From positions 124,001 to 188,000 of the forward strand of contig JAHHQN010000001.1 in assembly GCA_020026375.1 (NCBI GenBank): a stretch of DNA of 64,000 bases. The letters are read 5' to 3'. Below, piece by piece: positions 41,989 to 49,425 of the stretch. The notes beneath the pieces are model-generated. The model was not told the origin of the DNA. It did no database searches and saw only the letters and a program-made list of their open reading frames with translations. The position numbers and the translations under genes were made by a program. Within the stretch, counting starts at the first letter, position 1. Each line of letters starts with the position of its first letter. The stretch is from Alistipes sp. GTDB lineage: Bacteria; Bacteroidota; Bacteroidia; Bacteroidales; Rikenellaceae.

Positions 41989-42342
41989 TCTCCTCCGCGC
42001 ACACCACGCCGCACAATTCACCGTCTATCGCGCGTACCGACCGCCACCGCGCTACACGGCACACACCAACAACCGCGCCCCTACGGAACATCTCCTCTCC
42101 GCCACACACGGTTTCCACGGCCGTTTTCCACCCCCTGCACCGCTATCATGCCGCACAGCCACCCCTGCCGCCACCGCACAGACACAGGAACCAGAACATA
42201 TCGACAGGACCGATTTACAACCCGATTTCACTTATCATTTTGCAAATGGCACAAACCCCGGTTTGGATTCGTGGGATAAAGACACGAAAAACACAAGACC
42301 TCACAAGTCCGTTCTTCGGGTCGGGCCTTCCGTTGCAGGGAT
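41989..42342. other. Non-coding spacer downstream of tRNA-Glu copy 2
   Basis: About 354 bp, C-rich and G-poor on the + strand in its first half, mixed thereafter. Overlapping open frames in all three phases are low-complexity and unlikely to be genes. No other structure seen. Confidence 0.45.
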
Positions 42343-42377
42343 ATAAAAAAAACGAAGGGTGTCTCCCGACACCCTTC
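42343..42377 (-). terminator. Terminator of the ECF sigma operon
   Basis: GAAGGGTGTC/GACACCCTTC with loop TCCC; read on the minus strand it is followed by eight T. It lies just after the small acidic gene, which places that gene in the operon. Confidence 0.88.
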
Positions 42378-42397
42378 TCCCATCAAAAAATTAACCC

Positions 42398-42544
42398 TTA
42401 AATATCTCCGTTGCGAAATACCTCCGCAAGATAATGATTCAGAAAATACAGGTCTGCATCGTCTTGAATCACCTCCCGCATCAACAATATTTCATCGTCA
42501 GAGATGTCATTATCTGAAACGCTGCTTTTGTCCAACTCCTCCAT
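42398..42544 (-). CDS. Small acidic protein (48 aa) downstream of the ECF sigma factor
   Basis: A 49-codon frame reads MEELDKSSVSDNDISDDEIL, then LMREVIQDDADLYFLNHYLA and EVFRNGDI. It is strongly acidic (14 Asp/Glu against 3 Lys/Arg) with two predicted helices. It is 66 nt after the sigma stop on the same strand, and a terminator follows its stop by 20 nt, so it is the second gene of the sigma operon. I recognise no family. By position it could be an anti-sigma or other modulator; the B. fragilis sigma factor EcfO is paired with an unrelated-looking regulator, Reo, which makes this a fair hypothesis but no more. Confidence 0.6.
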   Translation of the reverse strand: MEELDKSSVSDNDISDDEILLMREVIQDDADLYFLNHYLAEVFRNGDI

Positions 42545-42610
42545 AGGCCCTCTTGTTTTATGTAATTCACCAATAAAACGGAGTGCTCTCGGATTTTATT
42601 GTATCAATTA

Positions 42611-43195
42611 TCAGCTCAGAATGATATTTTTTTCTTTTATCATACGTCTGAGATTAATCAGCGCGTAGCGCATGCGTCCCAGAGCGGTGTTGATGCTCAC
42701 ATCGGTCTGTTCGGCAATCTCCTTGAAGCTCAGTCCCGAGAAGTAGCGCATCATGACCACCTCTTTCTGCTCGTCGGGCAGCAGTTCCACCAGATGGCGG
42801 ATATCGCTCTCAATCTGACGGCTCACGATATCGTCCTCGACGGTTTTCTCCGCGAAACGCAGACCGCCCAGCACATCGTATCCCGATTCCGACTCCGAGA
42901 CCGCCTTGTTCTGCTTCTGTGTACGGAAATGGTCAATCACCTGGTTGTGGGCAATACGCAGCACCCACGACAGGAATTTGCCGTTGTCCATATAACGTCC
43001 GTCGTCAATCACCTTGACGACCTTAATGAAAGTCTCTTGAAATATATCCTCGGCAACATCATGGTCCTTGACCATCATGTTGATGTAATCCCTCACACGA
43101 CGACTGTGACGGTCGATGAGTTGGGATATTGCACTTCGGTCACCTGAAAGGTAGTGATTAAGCAACACCTTATCACTTAATACTTGTACATTCAT
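42611..43195 (-). CDS. ECF-type RNA polymerase sigma factor
   Basis: The 194-aa product has both ECF domains. Sigma region 2 runs from LLNHYLSGDRSAISQLIDRHSRRV to VAEDIFQETFIKVVKVIDDG and FLSWVLRIAHNQVIDHFR. Region 4 contains LLPDEQKEVVMMRYFSGLSFKEIAEQTDVSINTALGRMRYALINLRR, a complete helix-turn-helix. The linker is unusually acidic. It has a strong Shine-Dalgarno-like GGAGGA 6 nt before the ATG, rare in Bacteroidota, and no TAnnTTTG box on its strand, which might mean it uses another sigma or its own. It resembles EcfO-type factors (inference). No transmembrane anti-sigma gene is adjacent. Confidence 0.92.
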   Translation of the reverse strand: MNVQVLSDKVLLNHYLSGDRSAISQLIDRHSRRVRDYINMMVKDHDVAEDIFQETFIKVVKVIDDGRYMDNGKFLSWVLRIAHNQVIDHFRTQKQNKAVSESESGYDVLGGLRFAEKTVEDDIVSRQIESDIRHLVELLPDEQKEVVMMRYFSGLSFKEIAEQTDVSINTALGRMRYALINLRRMIKEKNIILS

Positions 43196-43505
43196 ACTCT
43201 TTCCTCCTATATTTGTTATTCAGAGTAGAGATTTGTATCTATAGGCAATCGATTTTAAGTTATCAAAAATTAAATTCCAAAAACAGGGTCCAGTGTGCCT
43301 TTCTGTGCCTTCGGGGCCTCCGATTTCACATCGTCGCGCCTCGATTTGCGGCTTCCACGAACCACTTTACGGTTGCAATATAGCGACTTTTTCCGAGAAA
43401 TCCAAATTTCGTCATTTCTCCGAAAAATCTTTTCCGGCTCTGCTTTCTCTGTTTTTTTCCACATGCAAGTCTCATGCCAGAATGGTGTCGCGCGCCCCAT
43501 CGACG
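43196..43505. other. Intergenic region between proS and the ECF sigma gene
   Basis: About 310 bp. It holds the sigma gene's GGAGGA at 43202-43207 and an overlapping + strand TATATTTG at 43208-43215 that points away from it with no + gene ahead. The rest shows no clear gene. Confidence 0.45.
43202..43207 (-). promoter_or_regulatory. Shine-Dalgarno-like GGAGGA of the ECF sigma gene
   Basis: On the minus strand GGAGGA ends 6 nt before the ATG. Most genes here have no such site, so this one supports the chosen start. Confidence 0.65.
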
Positions 43506-43542
43506 CAAAAAAAAGCGTCCCGACAGACATCGGAACGCTTTA
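43506..43542 (-). terminator. Terminator of proS
   Basis: AAAGCGT-CCGA with its complement TCGG-ACGCTTT (one mismatch); on the minus strand it ends in eight T. Confidence 0.8.
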
Positions 43543-43562
43543 TCGATACACTCACCCGGCCA

Positions 43563-45047
43563 TTAGTAGCTGCGGGCGAACAATACGCGGCGGTGTGAAG
43601 GCTTGCCGGTGAAGATACACTTGCCCTCTTCCTCCTCCACATCGAAGGGGATACAACGGATAGTAGCCTTGGTCGCCTCCTTGATGGCCACCTCGGTCTC
43701 CACGGTGCCGTCCCAGTGAGCGGAGATGAAGCCGCCCTTCTCGTCGAGCACGCGCTTGAACTCCTCCCAGGTGTCGACCTTGGTAATCATCGACTGGCGG
43801 TAGTCGTAAGCCTTCTTGAAGATGTTGTTCTGGATATCGGTCATCAGCTGCTCGACCAGCTCCACGAGACCCTCCTGCGATACGGTCTCCTTCTCCAGCG
43901 TGTCGCGGCGCACCAGCTCCACGGTGTTGTTCTCCATGTCACGGCCACCCATAGCCAGACGCACGGGTACACCCTTCAGCTCGTACTCCGAGAACTTGAA
44001 GCCCGGACGTACGTTGTCGCGGTCGTCGATCTTGACGCTGATACCCTTCTCCTTCAACTGTGCGGCGATGGTCTCGAAACGCTCGACGATGGCCTTCAGC
44101 TGCTCCTCGGTCTTGTAGATGGGGACCATGACCACCTGAATGGGCGCCAGTTTGGGAGGCAGCACCAGACCGTTGTTGTCGGAGTGGGCCATGATGAGCG
44201 CACCCATCAGACGGGTCGAAACGCCCCACGAGGTAGCCCACACATATTCGCGCTTGCCCTCCTTGTTGACGAACTGCACGTCGAATGCCTTGGCGAAGTT
44301 CTGACCCAGGAAGTGCGAAGTACCGCTCTGCAGTGCCTTGCCGTCCTGCATCAGCGCCTCGATGGTGAGGGTGTCCTCCGCACCGGCGAAACGCTCGTTG
44401 GGCGACTTGTGACCCACGATGACGGGCAGCGACATCCAGTTCTCGGCGAAGTCGCGGTAGACGTTGATCATCTTCTCGGCCTCGGCCACAGCCTCCTCAC
44501 GGGTGGCGTGGGCGGTGTGACCCTCCTGCCACAGGAACTCTGCGGTGCGGAGGAACAGACGGGTACGCATCTCCCAGCGCACGACGTTGGCCCACTGGTT
44601 GCACAAGATGGGCAGGTCGCGGTACGACTGAATCCAGTTCTTGTAGGTGTTCCAGATGATGGTCTCCGAAGTGGGACGCACAATCAGCTCCTCCTCCAGT
44701 TTGGCATCGGGGTCAACCACGATACCGTTGCCGTGGGGGTCGTTCTTCAGACGGTAGTGGGTCACCACGGCGCACTCCTTGGCGAAGCCCTCGACATGGT
44801 GAGCCTCCTTCGAGAAGAACGATTTGGGGATAAACAGGGGGAAATAGGCGTTCTGATGGCCTGTCTCCTTGAACATTTTGTCCAACACATCGTGCATCTT
44901 CTCCCAAATGGCGTAGCCATAAGGTTTGATGACCATGCAACCGCGCACGGCCGAACTCTCTGCCAAACCGGCCTTTACCACCAGCTCGTTGTACCAACGC
45001 GAGTAATTGTCGTCGGATTTGGTGAGGTCTTTAAGTTCCTTTGCCAT
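43563..45047 (-). CDS. proS: Prolyl-tRNA synthetase, archaeal/eukaryotic type
   Basis: The 494-aa class II synthetase charges tRNA-Pro. It has motif 2-like RPTSETIIW and RWEMRTRLFLRTAEFLWQEGHTAHA, motif 3 GVSTRLMGALIMAHSDNNGLVLPP, the anticodon-binding domain (VVMVPIYKTEEQLKAIVERFE) and the C-terminal zinc-like domain ending in Tyr (RVLFARSY). It lacks the editing INS domain of typical bacterial ProRS, so it is the short ProRS type 3 found in archaea, eukaryotes and some bacteria including Bacteroidota. The TATATTTG box lies 43 nt upstream of the ATG, immediately after the terminator of the next gene. Confidence 0.95.
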   Translation of the reverse strand: MAKELKDLTKSDDNYSRWYNELVVKAGLAESSAVRGCMVIKPYGYAIWEKMHDVLDKMFKETGHQNAYFPLFIPKSFFSKEAHHVEGFAKECAVVTHYRLKNDPHGNGIVVDPDAKLEEELIVRPTSETIIWNTYKNWIQSYRDLPILCNQWANVVRWEMRTRLFLRTAEFLWQEGHTAHATREEAVAEAEKMINVYRDFAENWMSLPVIVGHKSPNERFAGAEDTLTIEALMQDGKALQSGTSHFLGQNFAKAFDVQFVNKEGKREYVWATSWGVSTRLMGALIMAHSDNNGLVLPPKLAPIQVVMVPIYKTEEQLKAIVERFETIAAQLKEKGISVKIDDRDNVRPGFKFSEYELKGVPVRLAMGGRDMENNTVELVRRDTLEKETVSQEGLVELVEQLMTDIQNNIFKKAYDYRQSMITKVDTWEEFKRVLDEKGGFISAHWDGTVETEVAIKEATKATIRCIPFDVEEEEGKCIFTGKPSHRRVLFARSY

Positions 45048-45090
45048 AATATACTTGATTTATAATTTTTTCTCGGTCTTATTGAAGATG

Positions 45091-45098
45091 CAAATATA
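45091..45098 (-). promoter_or_regulatory. TATATTTG -7 box of proS
   Basis: TAnnTTTG on the minus strand; it starts 3 nt after the T-tract of the upstream terminator. Confidence 0.65.
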
Positions 45099-45099
45099 C

Positions 45100-45138
45100 A
45101 AAAAAAATATAAGGTCTGTCGCAATGACAGACCTTATA
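45100..45138 (-). terminator. Terminator of the outer-membrane barrel operon
   Basis: ATAAGGTCTGTC/GACAGACCTTAT, a perfect 12-bp stem, followed on the minus strand by A and eight T. Confidence 0.9.
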
Positions 45139-45158
45139 TTTATGGGAAAATCTCGCTT

Positions 45159-46871
45159 TTAGAATCGGAAGCCCAACGTCAGCGACACGAAATGGCGGCG
45201 GAACCGGGTGTTGTAGAGGCCGCTTTCGGTCACGATTTCACCCGTGGAGGGGTTGCCCGAGAAGAAGAGCTGATAGTCCGACGATTTTTCGGTGAGGTTC
45301 TGATACGCAAAGTCGAAGTAGGCATGACCCAGCGAGAAACCCAGACCGGTCGAGAAGTAGTAGCTCTTTGTCACAGGCGGCATGCCTGCGTTGGGATTGG
45401 TGACATACGACTGCTCGTCGCGGAGCATCGAGTCGCTGTAACCGCCACCCACACGGAGGGCCAGCATGGGCAGGGGACGCACCTCGAGACCCGCACGCAG
45501 GGTGTTGTTGCCCTGATAGAGGTCGCGGAACTCGTTGTTGTAGCTCTCACACGGAATGGTGTTGTAGGGGGTATTCTTGGCGCGGATACCGTTGTACCAT
45601 GCGCGCTCGTAGTCCACCGACAGAATCGCCGTCTTGCCCAGCGTGTACGATGCACCGACCAGCAGGCGCGAAGGCGAGATGAAGTCCCAGCTGTTGTCGC
45701 CCTCGTCGTAGACACCGGGCGCATAGTTGCCGTAGGGGGTCACCTCACCCGTTGCGACAGTACCCAGCTCCGAGGTCATGTCGGCATTGTAGGAGCGGTC
45801 GAGCGAGTAGTAGGTGGGCGAATGGAAGGCCACACCGATACGCAGTCCCTGCGTGGGGCGGACGATGACACCCAACTTGAAGTTGATGCCGCTGCCCTCC
45901 AGCGCACTGCCCTGATAGAGGTTGCTGTATAACAGTTCCTTGGAAAGCGGACGGCCCTCACCGTCGTGAGAGGGGACATTGCCGCCCTCGTTGTTGAAGT
46001 AGCCGTACTCCTCCTGATATATCACCTCGCGCTTGAGCGACACGCTCTGCACGCCGAGGGTGGCACCCACATAGATGACATTGTTGAAGTTGGCACCCAT
46101 CGAGATGTCGAACTCGTTGATCGAACCCTTGTTGAGCATCTCCAGCGAGTGAAGCACCGAGGCATTGCTGCCGATGAACTCGGGGGTCCAGCGCGGATCG
46201 TTCTGTGTGCCGAGGTTCGACACCATCATCACGTCATAACCCAGGATAGCCGGCCACAGGTTGGGGGCATGGTCCTCCATGAAGATGGCGCCCTTGTCGT
46301 TCTGTCTCACCCCGTATTCGCCCAGTTGCTGCGCGAAGATATCGGCGATGGTGGGCATATAGTGCTTGGGGTTGGCGTTGTCGAAACGCGACTCCGACGA
46401 GAAGGAGGTGCGGGTGTTGAAGTCGGCGATACGGTTCAGGCCGAAACCGAGGGTCAGGCTCGTAAGGCTCGACCGCGAGTTCTCCAGCACATTGATGGCC
46501 GCGCCGAAGTTGGCCGCCGCAAAACGGGTGCGGTCGTTCTTCTGCCAGGTCCGGGTGCCGGGTGTGGAGGCCGAGGTGACCGACACGATGGGCGACACCG
46601 ACACATCGTTGCCGTTATACATACCCAGACCGGCCGGGTTCATCGACATCGAGGTGAGATCGGCACCCAGCGAGGTCATCGCGCCACCCATACCCATCGC
46701 ACGGGCGGTGCCGAAGGCATGTGTACGCGAGAGGTTGGCCAAATCGGTCGACCACAACACGTCCTGACCGAGTACCACGCCGCCGAATTCCAACTGAGGC
46801 CGCGACGGCTGGGCCTTGACCGCAGCGGCACCCATCATCAGCGCCGCCGCAAAAAACAATAGACGTTTCAT
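45159..46871 (-). CDS. OmpP1/FadL-like outer-membrane beta-barrel protein
   Basis: The 570-aa product has a signal peptide (MKRLLFFAAALMMGAAAVKAQ) and a beta-barrel whose strands alternate hydrophobic residues throughout; it ends in the aromatic LTLGFRF typical of barrels. TARAMGMGGAMTSLGADLTSMSMNPAGLGMYNGND near 60-95 is the FadL/PorV-type N-terminal hatch. These proteins transport hydrophobic molecules, or, as PorV, act with type 9 secretion. Which applies here is unclear. A longer start at 46895 exists, but the signal peptide begins at 46871. A lipoprotein gene precedes it by 30 nt in one operon. Confidence 0.85.
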   Translation of the reverse strand: MKRLLFFAAALMMGAAAVKAQPSRPQLEFGGVVLGQDVLWSTDLANLSRTHAFGTARAMGMGGAMTSLGADLTSMSMNPAGLGMYNGNDVSVSPIVSVTSASTPGTRTWQKNDRTRFAAANFGAAINVLENSRSSLTSLTLGFGLNRIADFNTRTSFSSESRFDNANPKHYMPTIADIFAQQLGEYGVRQNDKGAIFMEDHAPNLWPAILGYDVMMVSNLGTQNDPRWTPEFIGSNASVLHSLEMLNKGSINEFDISMGANFNNVIYVGATLGVQSVSLKREVIYQEEYGYFNNEGGNVPSHDGEGRPLSKELLYSNLYQGSALEGSGINFKLGVIVRPTQGLRIGVAFHSPTYYSLDRSYNADMTSELGTVATGEVTPYGNYAPGVYDEGDNSWDFISPSRLLVGASYTLGKTAILSVDYERAWYNGIRAKNTPYNTIPCESYNNEFRDLYQGNNTLRAGLEVRPLPMLALRVGGGYSDSMLRDEQSYVTNPNAGMPPVTKSYYFSTGLGFSLGHAYFDFAYQNLTEKSSDYQLFFSGNPSTGEIVTESGLYNTRFRRHFVSLTLGFRF

Positions 46872-46901
46872 ATACTTGCTCTTATCTCTTCTCATGAATG
46901 A

Positions 46902-48068
46902 CTATCTGCCGCCATAGTGACGACCGCCGCCCGACGACGAACCGCCGCGCGAGCCTCCTCCGTAGCTGCCGCCGCGTGAACCGCCGCCATAGCTGCCGCC
47001 GCGCGAACCGCTGCCGTAACTGCCCGACGAACCGCTGTTGTAGGAGTTGTTGCGGTTGTTGTAGTTGCTGTTATAGCCGCTGTTGTTGTTGCGGTTGCTG
47101 TCGTAACGGTTGTTGTAGGAGTTGTTGCGGTAGCCGCTGTTGTAGCGCGAGCCGCCGCGACCGCCCGAACCGCGATAGCTGCCCGACGAACCGTTGCGAT
47201 AGGTCTCGCGACCCTCATAACGGCTGCCCGTGTGGTAGTAGCCGCGGCCACCCGAACGGTAGTAACCTCTGTTGGAGTAGCCCGAGCCGCCACGTCCGCC
47301 GCGATAGTAGCGGTTACCCGAACCCCAGTTGCCGGGGACATAGCGCGAACCGTAGCGGTGGTAATAGGGCGCCCAGTCATGGTGGTGATGGTGGTGATGA
47401 TGGCAGCCGTACCAGGGGTCGTAGCCCCACCAGGGGTCATACCACGAGCCGTGCCAGCCCGAATGCCAGCCGAAGTTGAATCCCCAGCCCCAGCTGCCGA
47501 AACCCATGTTCCAGCCGTAGGAGGGATAATGCCAGCCGTAATACCACGGGTCGACATAGTAGACGGGACGTCCCCACGAACCGAACATCGAGGAGATGTA
47601 TTTGGGTTCCACCCACACCTCGTCGCCCATGACAATCACATTGTAGAATGCGGGGTCATAGGCCGACACATAGTTGAACGACGAGCCGTAGCGGAAGTTG
47701 AAGTAGCTCGACGGCATGCGGTAGGAGGGCGAGTTGAAGCCTCTCAGACGGCGTTCGTAAGCCCCTTCGTAGGTGTCCTCGACCATATCGTCGAACCCCT
47801 CGCGCGACTTGTAGCTGTAATATTCGTTCTTGGCGGCCGCCGCCTCGGCTTCGGCGATGCGGGCCTGCCATTGCGCCTTGCGGGCTTCGGCCTCGGCTTT
47901 CTCGGCCTCGGCACGTGCCTGCTCGCGCTTGGCGATGCTGACCTTGCTGTGGGTGGTGTATAAGTCATCTCCGGCATACTGGCCTGTCGAAGTGTAATAT
48001 GCCGACGTGCAACTGCCCATGAGCAATGCCGTGAGCAACAGCGATAGGATATAGACCGTTCTTTTCAT
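46902..48068 (-). CDS. Low-complexity, aromatic-rich lipoprotein with a His8 run
   Basis: The 388-aa product has a lipobox MGSC (Cys20), a short coiled coil (about 45-80, KREQARAEAEKAEAEARKAQ), and a Trp/Tyr/Gly-rich central section (PWYYGWHYPSYGWNMGFGSWGWG near 174-196). Eight consecutive His lie at 223-230. The last 150 residues are almost only Gly, Ser, Arg, Asn and Tyr, ending in GGSYGGGSRGG repeats. The tail resembles disordered or gel-forming sequences. It belongs with the downstream barrel (30-nt gap) and is probably an exposed envelope lipoprotein. Function is unknown; the His run suggests metal binding (inference). The first Met (48077) is less likely than the one at 48068. Confidence 0.78.
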   Translation of the reverse strand: MKRTVYILSLLLTALLMGSCTSAYYTSTGQYAGDDLYTTHSKVSIAKREQARAEAEKAEAEARKAQWQARIAEAEAAAAKNEYYSYKSREGFDDMVEDTYEGAYERRLRGFNSPSYRMPSSYFNFRYGSSFNYVSAYDPAFYNVIVMGDEVWVEPKYISSMFGSWGRPVYYVDPWYYGWHYPSYGWNMGFGSWGWGFNFGWHSGWHGSWYDPWWGYDPWYGCHHHHHHHHDWAPYYHRYGSRYVPGNWGSGNRYYRGGRGGSGYSNRGYYRSGGRGYYHTGSRYEGRETYRNGSSGSYRGSGGRGGSRYNSGYRNNSYNNRYDSNRNNNSGYNSNYNNRNNSYNSGSSGSYGSGSRGGSYGGGSRGGSYGGGSRGGSSSGGGRHYGGR

Positions 48069-48421
48069 AATGCACATCTGTTTATGCGTTTCACCATTTT
48101 ATAATATTAACGGAATTCCGTCCGTTTTAGTATTCTGCCGGCGGCCACTCCGCCGCCTTTTTTGTGCCGTCACCACAGCGCAACGGAAAAAAACACCACC
48201 CTCCACCGGAAAAACGGCGGAAAACCGACTTCATTTTCCCCGGTCGGCAACGCCGCGAAGCACCGTTTCCGTGATACAAATATATGGAAAAATCTCTGTT
48301 TCGGGTGAAAAAACGGGGTTTTCGGACTTTTTTTCAAAAAAATTAATTTTTTTTCGCCCAAAAGTATTGCAATAAAAAAATAATGTCTATATTTGCAGCC
48401 GTAAACGAACGACTAATACAC
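48069..48421. other. Intergenic region between the lipoprotein operon and tRNA-Ser
   Basis: About 350 bp, divergent. It has the palindrome ACGGAATTCCGT near 48112 and a TATATTTG box at 48389 for the tRNA; no gene is evident. I do not see a minus-strand TAnnTTTG for the lipoprotein operon. Confidence 0.45.
48389..48396 (+). promoter_or_regulatory. TATATTTG -7 box of tRNA-Ser
   Basis: A TAnnTTTG match 25 nt before the tRNA. Confidence 0.65.
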
Positions 48422-48508
48422 GGAAAGATGACGGAGTGGTCGAACGTGCCGCACTCGAAATGCGGTGTGCGGGTAACTGCACCGGGGGTTCGAATCCCTC
48501 TCTTTCCG
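48422..48508 (+). tRNA. tRNA-Ser (anticodon CGA)
   Basis: An 87-nt class II cloverleaf: acceptor GGAAAGA/TCTTTCC, anticodon stem CCGCA/TGCGG, loop CTCGAAA with CGA at 48456-48458, a long variable arm (TGTGCGGGTAACTGCACC) and T-loop TTCGAAT. It reads TCG, the dominant serine codon in this window. Discriminator G; no CCA encoded. Confidence 0.97.
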
Positions 48509-48512
48509 CTCC

Positions 48513-48545
48513 AAGAGATGTTTCAATGAAACATCTCTTTTTTTT
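48513..48545 (+). terminator. Terminator of tRNA-Ser
   Basis: AAGAGATGTTTC/GAAACATCTCTT with loop AAT, then a long T run. Confidence 0.9.
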
Positions 48546-48752
48546 GCCTTCGCCCGAACACCCCCTCCCCACATCATTCCCCTGCTGTTCCGCCACCGCC
48601 CCCTCACGGTGTCCCACACCTTGCATCGACCTTTCGCACCGTCTGTCCACACCGCTTTGCATTACTTCCGCCCGACAGACCTCGGCACGCCGCGTCCGCC
48701 GACCTGTCCCCCTCTCACAACCACAGGCGCACTCCTCCCCCACCGCGCGCAC

Positions 48753-48786
48753 AAAAAAAGACGGAACCCCGAAACGGGATTCCGTC
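48753..48786 (-). terminator. Terminator of the ten-gene minus-strand operon
   Basis: GACGGAA-CCCG pairs with CGGG-TTCCGTC around AAA with one mismatch; on the minus strand it is followed by seven T, 38 nt after the yidD stop. Confidence 0.8.
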
Positions 48787-48823
48787 ATAAAGCGACAAAA
48801 ACAATGCTGTCAGAGCAATCCGA

Positions 48824-49033
48824 CTACGGCACCGGGTCATATCCGCTGCCGCCCCACGGGTGGCAACGCGACAGACGCTTCACGGTGAGCCACAGCCCCT
48901 TCAGCGGTCCGTACTTGCGGAAGGCCTCCAGCGCATACTGCGAGCAGGTCGGCACAAACCGACACGAGGGCGGTGTCATCGGCGAGATGCACAGCTGATA
49001 GAAGCGAATCAGCAGAATGAACGGCAGGGCCAT
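48824..49033 (-). CDS. yidD: YidD, membrane protein insertion efficiency factor
   Basis: The 69-aa product matches YidD: MALPFILLIRFYQLCISPMTPPSCRFVPTCSQYALEAFRKYG, then CHPWGGSGYDPVP. YidD is a small amphipathic inner-membrane-associated protein that helps YidC insert proteins. The frame extends upstream over the rnpA stop (to 49084), but the family N-terminus begins at 49033, 7 nt after rnpA. It is the last gene of the long operon. Confidence 0.93.
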   Translation of the reverse strand: MALPFILLIRFYQLCISPMTPPSCRFVPTCSQYALEAFRKYGPLKGLWLTVKRLSRCHPWGGSGYDPVP

Positions 49034-49040
49034 TATCCGC

Positions 49041-49415
49041 TTACATACGCGCCACAATCTGCTGGAGAATCTTTCGCACTGCATGTTCGATGTTCTTATA
49101 AGGCAACACCTCTTTGGAGGAGTAGACGAGTGCCAAATCGAGGTTCATGCCCTTCTGTGCGTCATGCAGGATACCCTTCTGAAGGCGGTAGGCCTCCCTG
49201 GTTCGGCGTTTCAGGAGATTGCGCTTGTTGGCTCTCTTGTGGAAACGCTTGGGTACCGAGAACATCACCTCGACGGAGTTCTCGTTGTCGACCTCGGCAT
49301 ACCACACATATCGGAACGGGAACACAAATCCGCTTTCGCCACTCTCAAACAGGCGCTTTACGGCTCCAAGCGAATGGAGTCGTTCCGAACGGGGAAGAGA
49401 GCGGTCGTCTGACAT
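49041..49415 (-). CDS. rnpA: Ribonuclease P protein component
   Basis: The 124-aa basic protein cooperates with RNase P RNA in tRNA 5' maturation. LPRSERLHSLGAVKRLFESG opens it as in other RnpA proteins, and the RNR-type signature appears as RANKRNLLKRRTREAYR. The following helix and C-terminal strand (DLALVYSSKEVLPYKNIEHAVRKILQQ) complete the fold. It precedes yidD as in most bacteria, but hemD and not rpmH is upstream. Confidence 0.95.
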   Translation of the reverse strand: MSDDRSLPRSERLHSLGAVKRLFESGESGFVFPFRYVWYAEVDNENSVEVMFSVPKRFHKRANKRNLLKRRTREAYRLQKGILHDAQKGMNLDLALVYSSKEVLPYKNIEHAVRKILQQIVARM

Positions 49416-49425
49416 AGCGTTAATG

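Noticed and set aside
41434..42401. Several overlapping + strand frames around and after the tRNA-Glu genes
   Set aside because: They start inside tRNA genes and run in all three phases through C-rich spacer; stop-poor by composition.
46898..47635. Long frames antisense to, or out of phase with, the Gly/Ser-rich lipoprotein
   Set aside because: Low-complexity sequence keeps other phases open; the signal peptide and lipobox lie only in the chosen frame.
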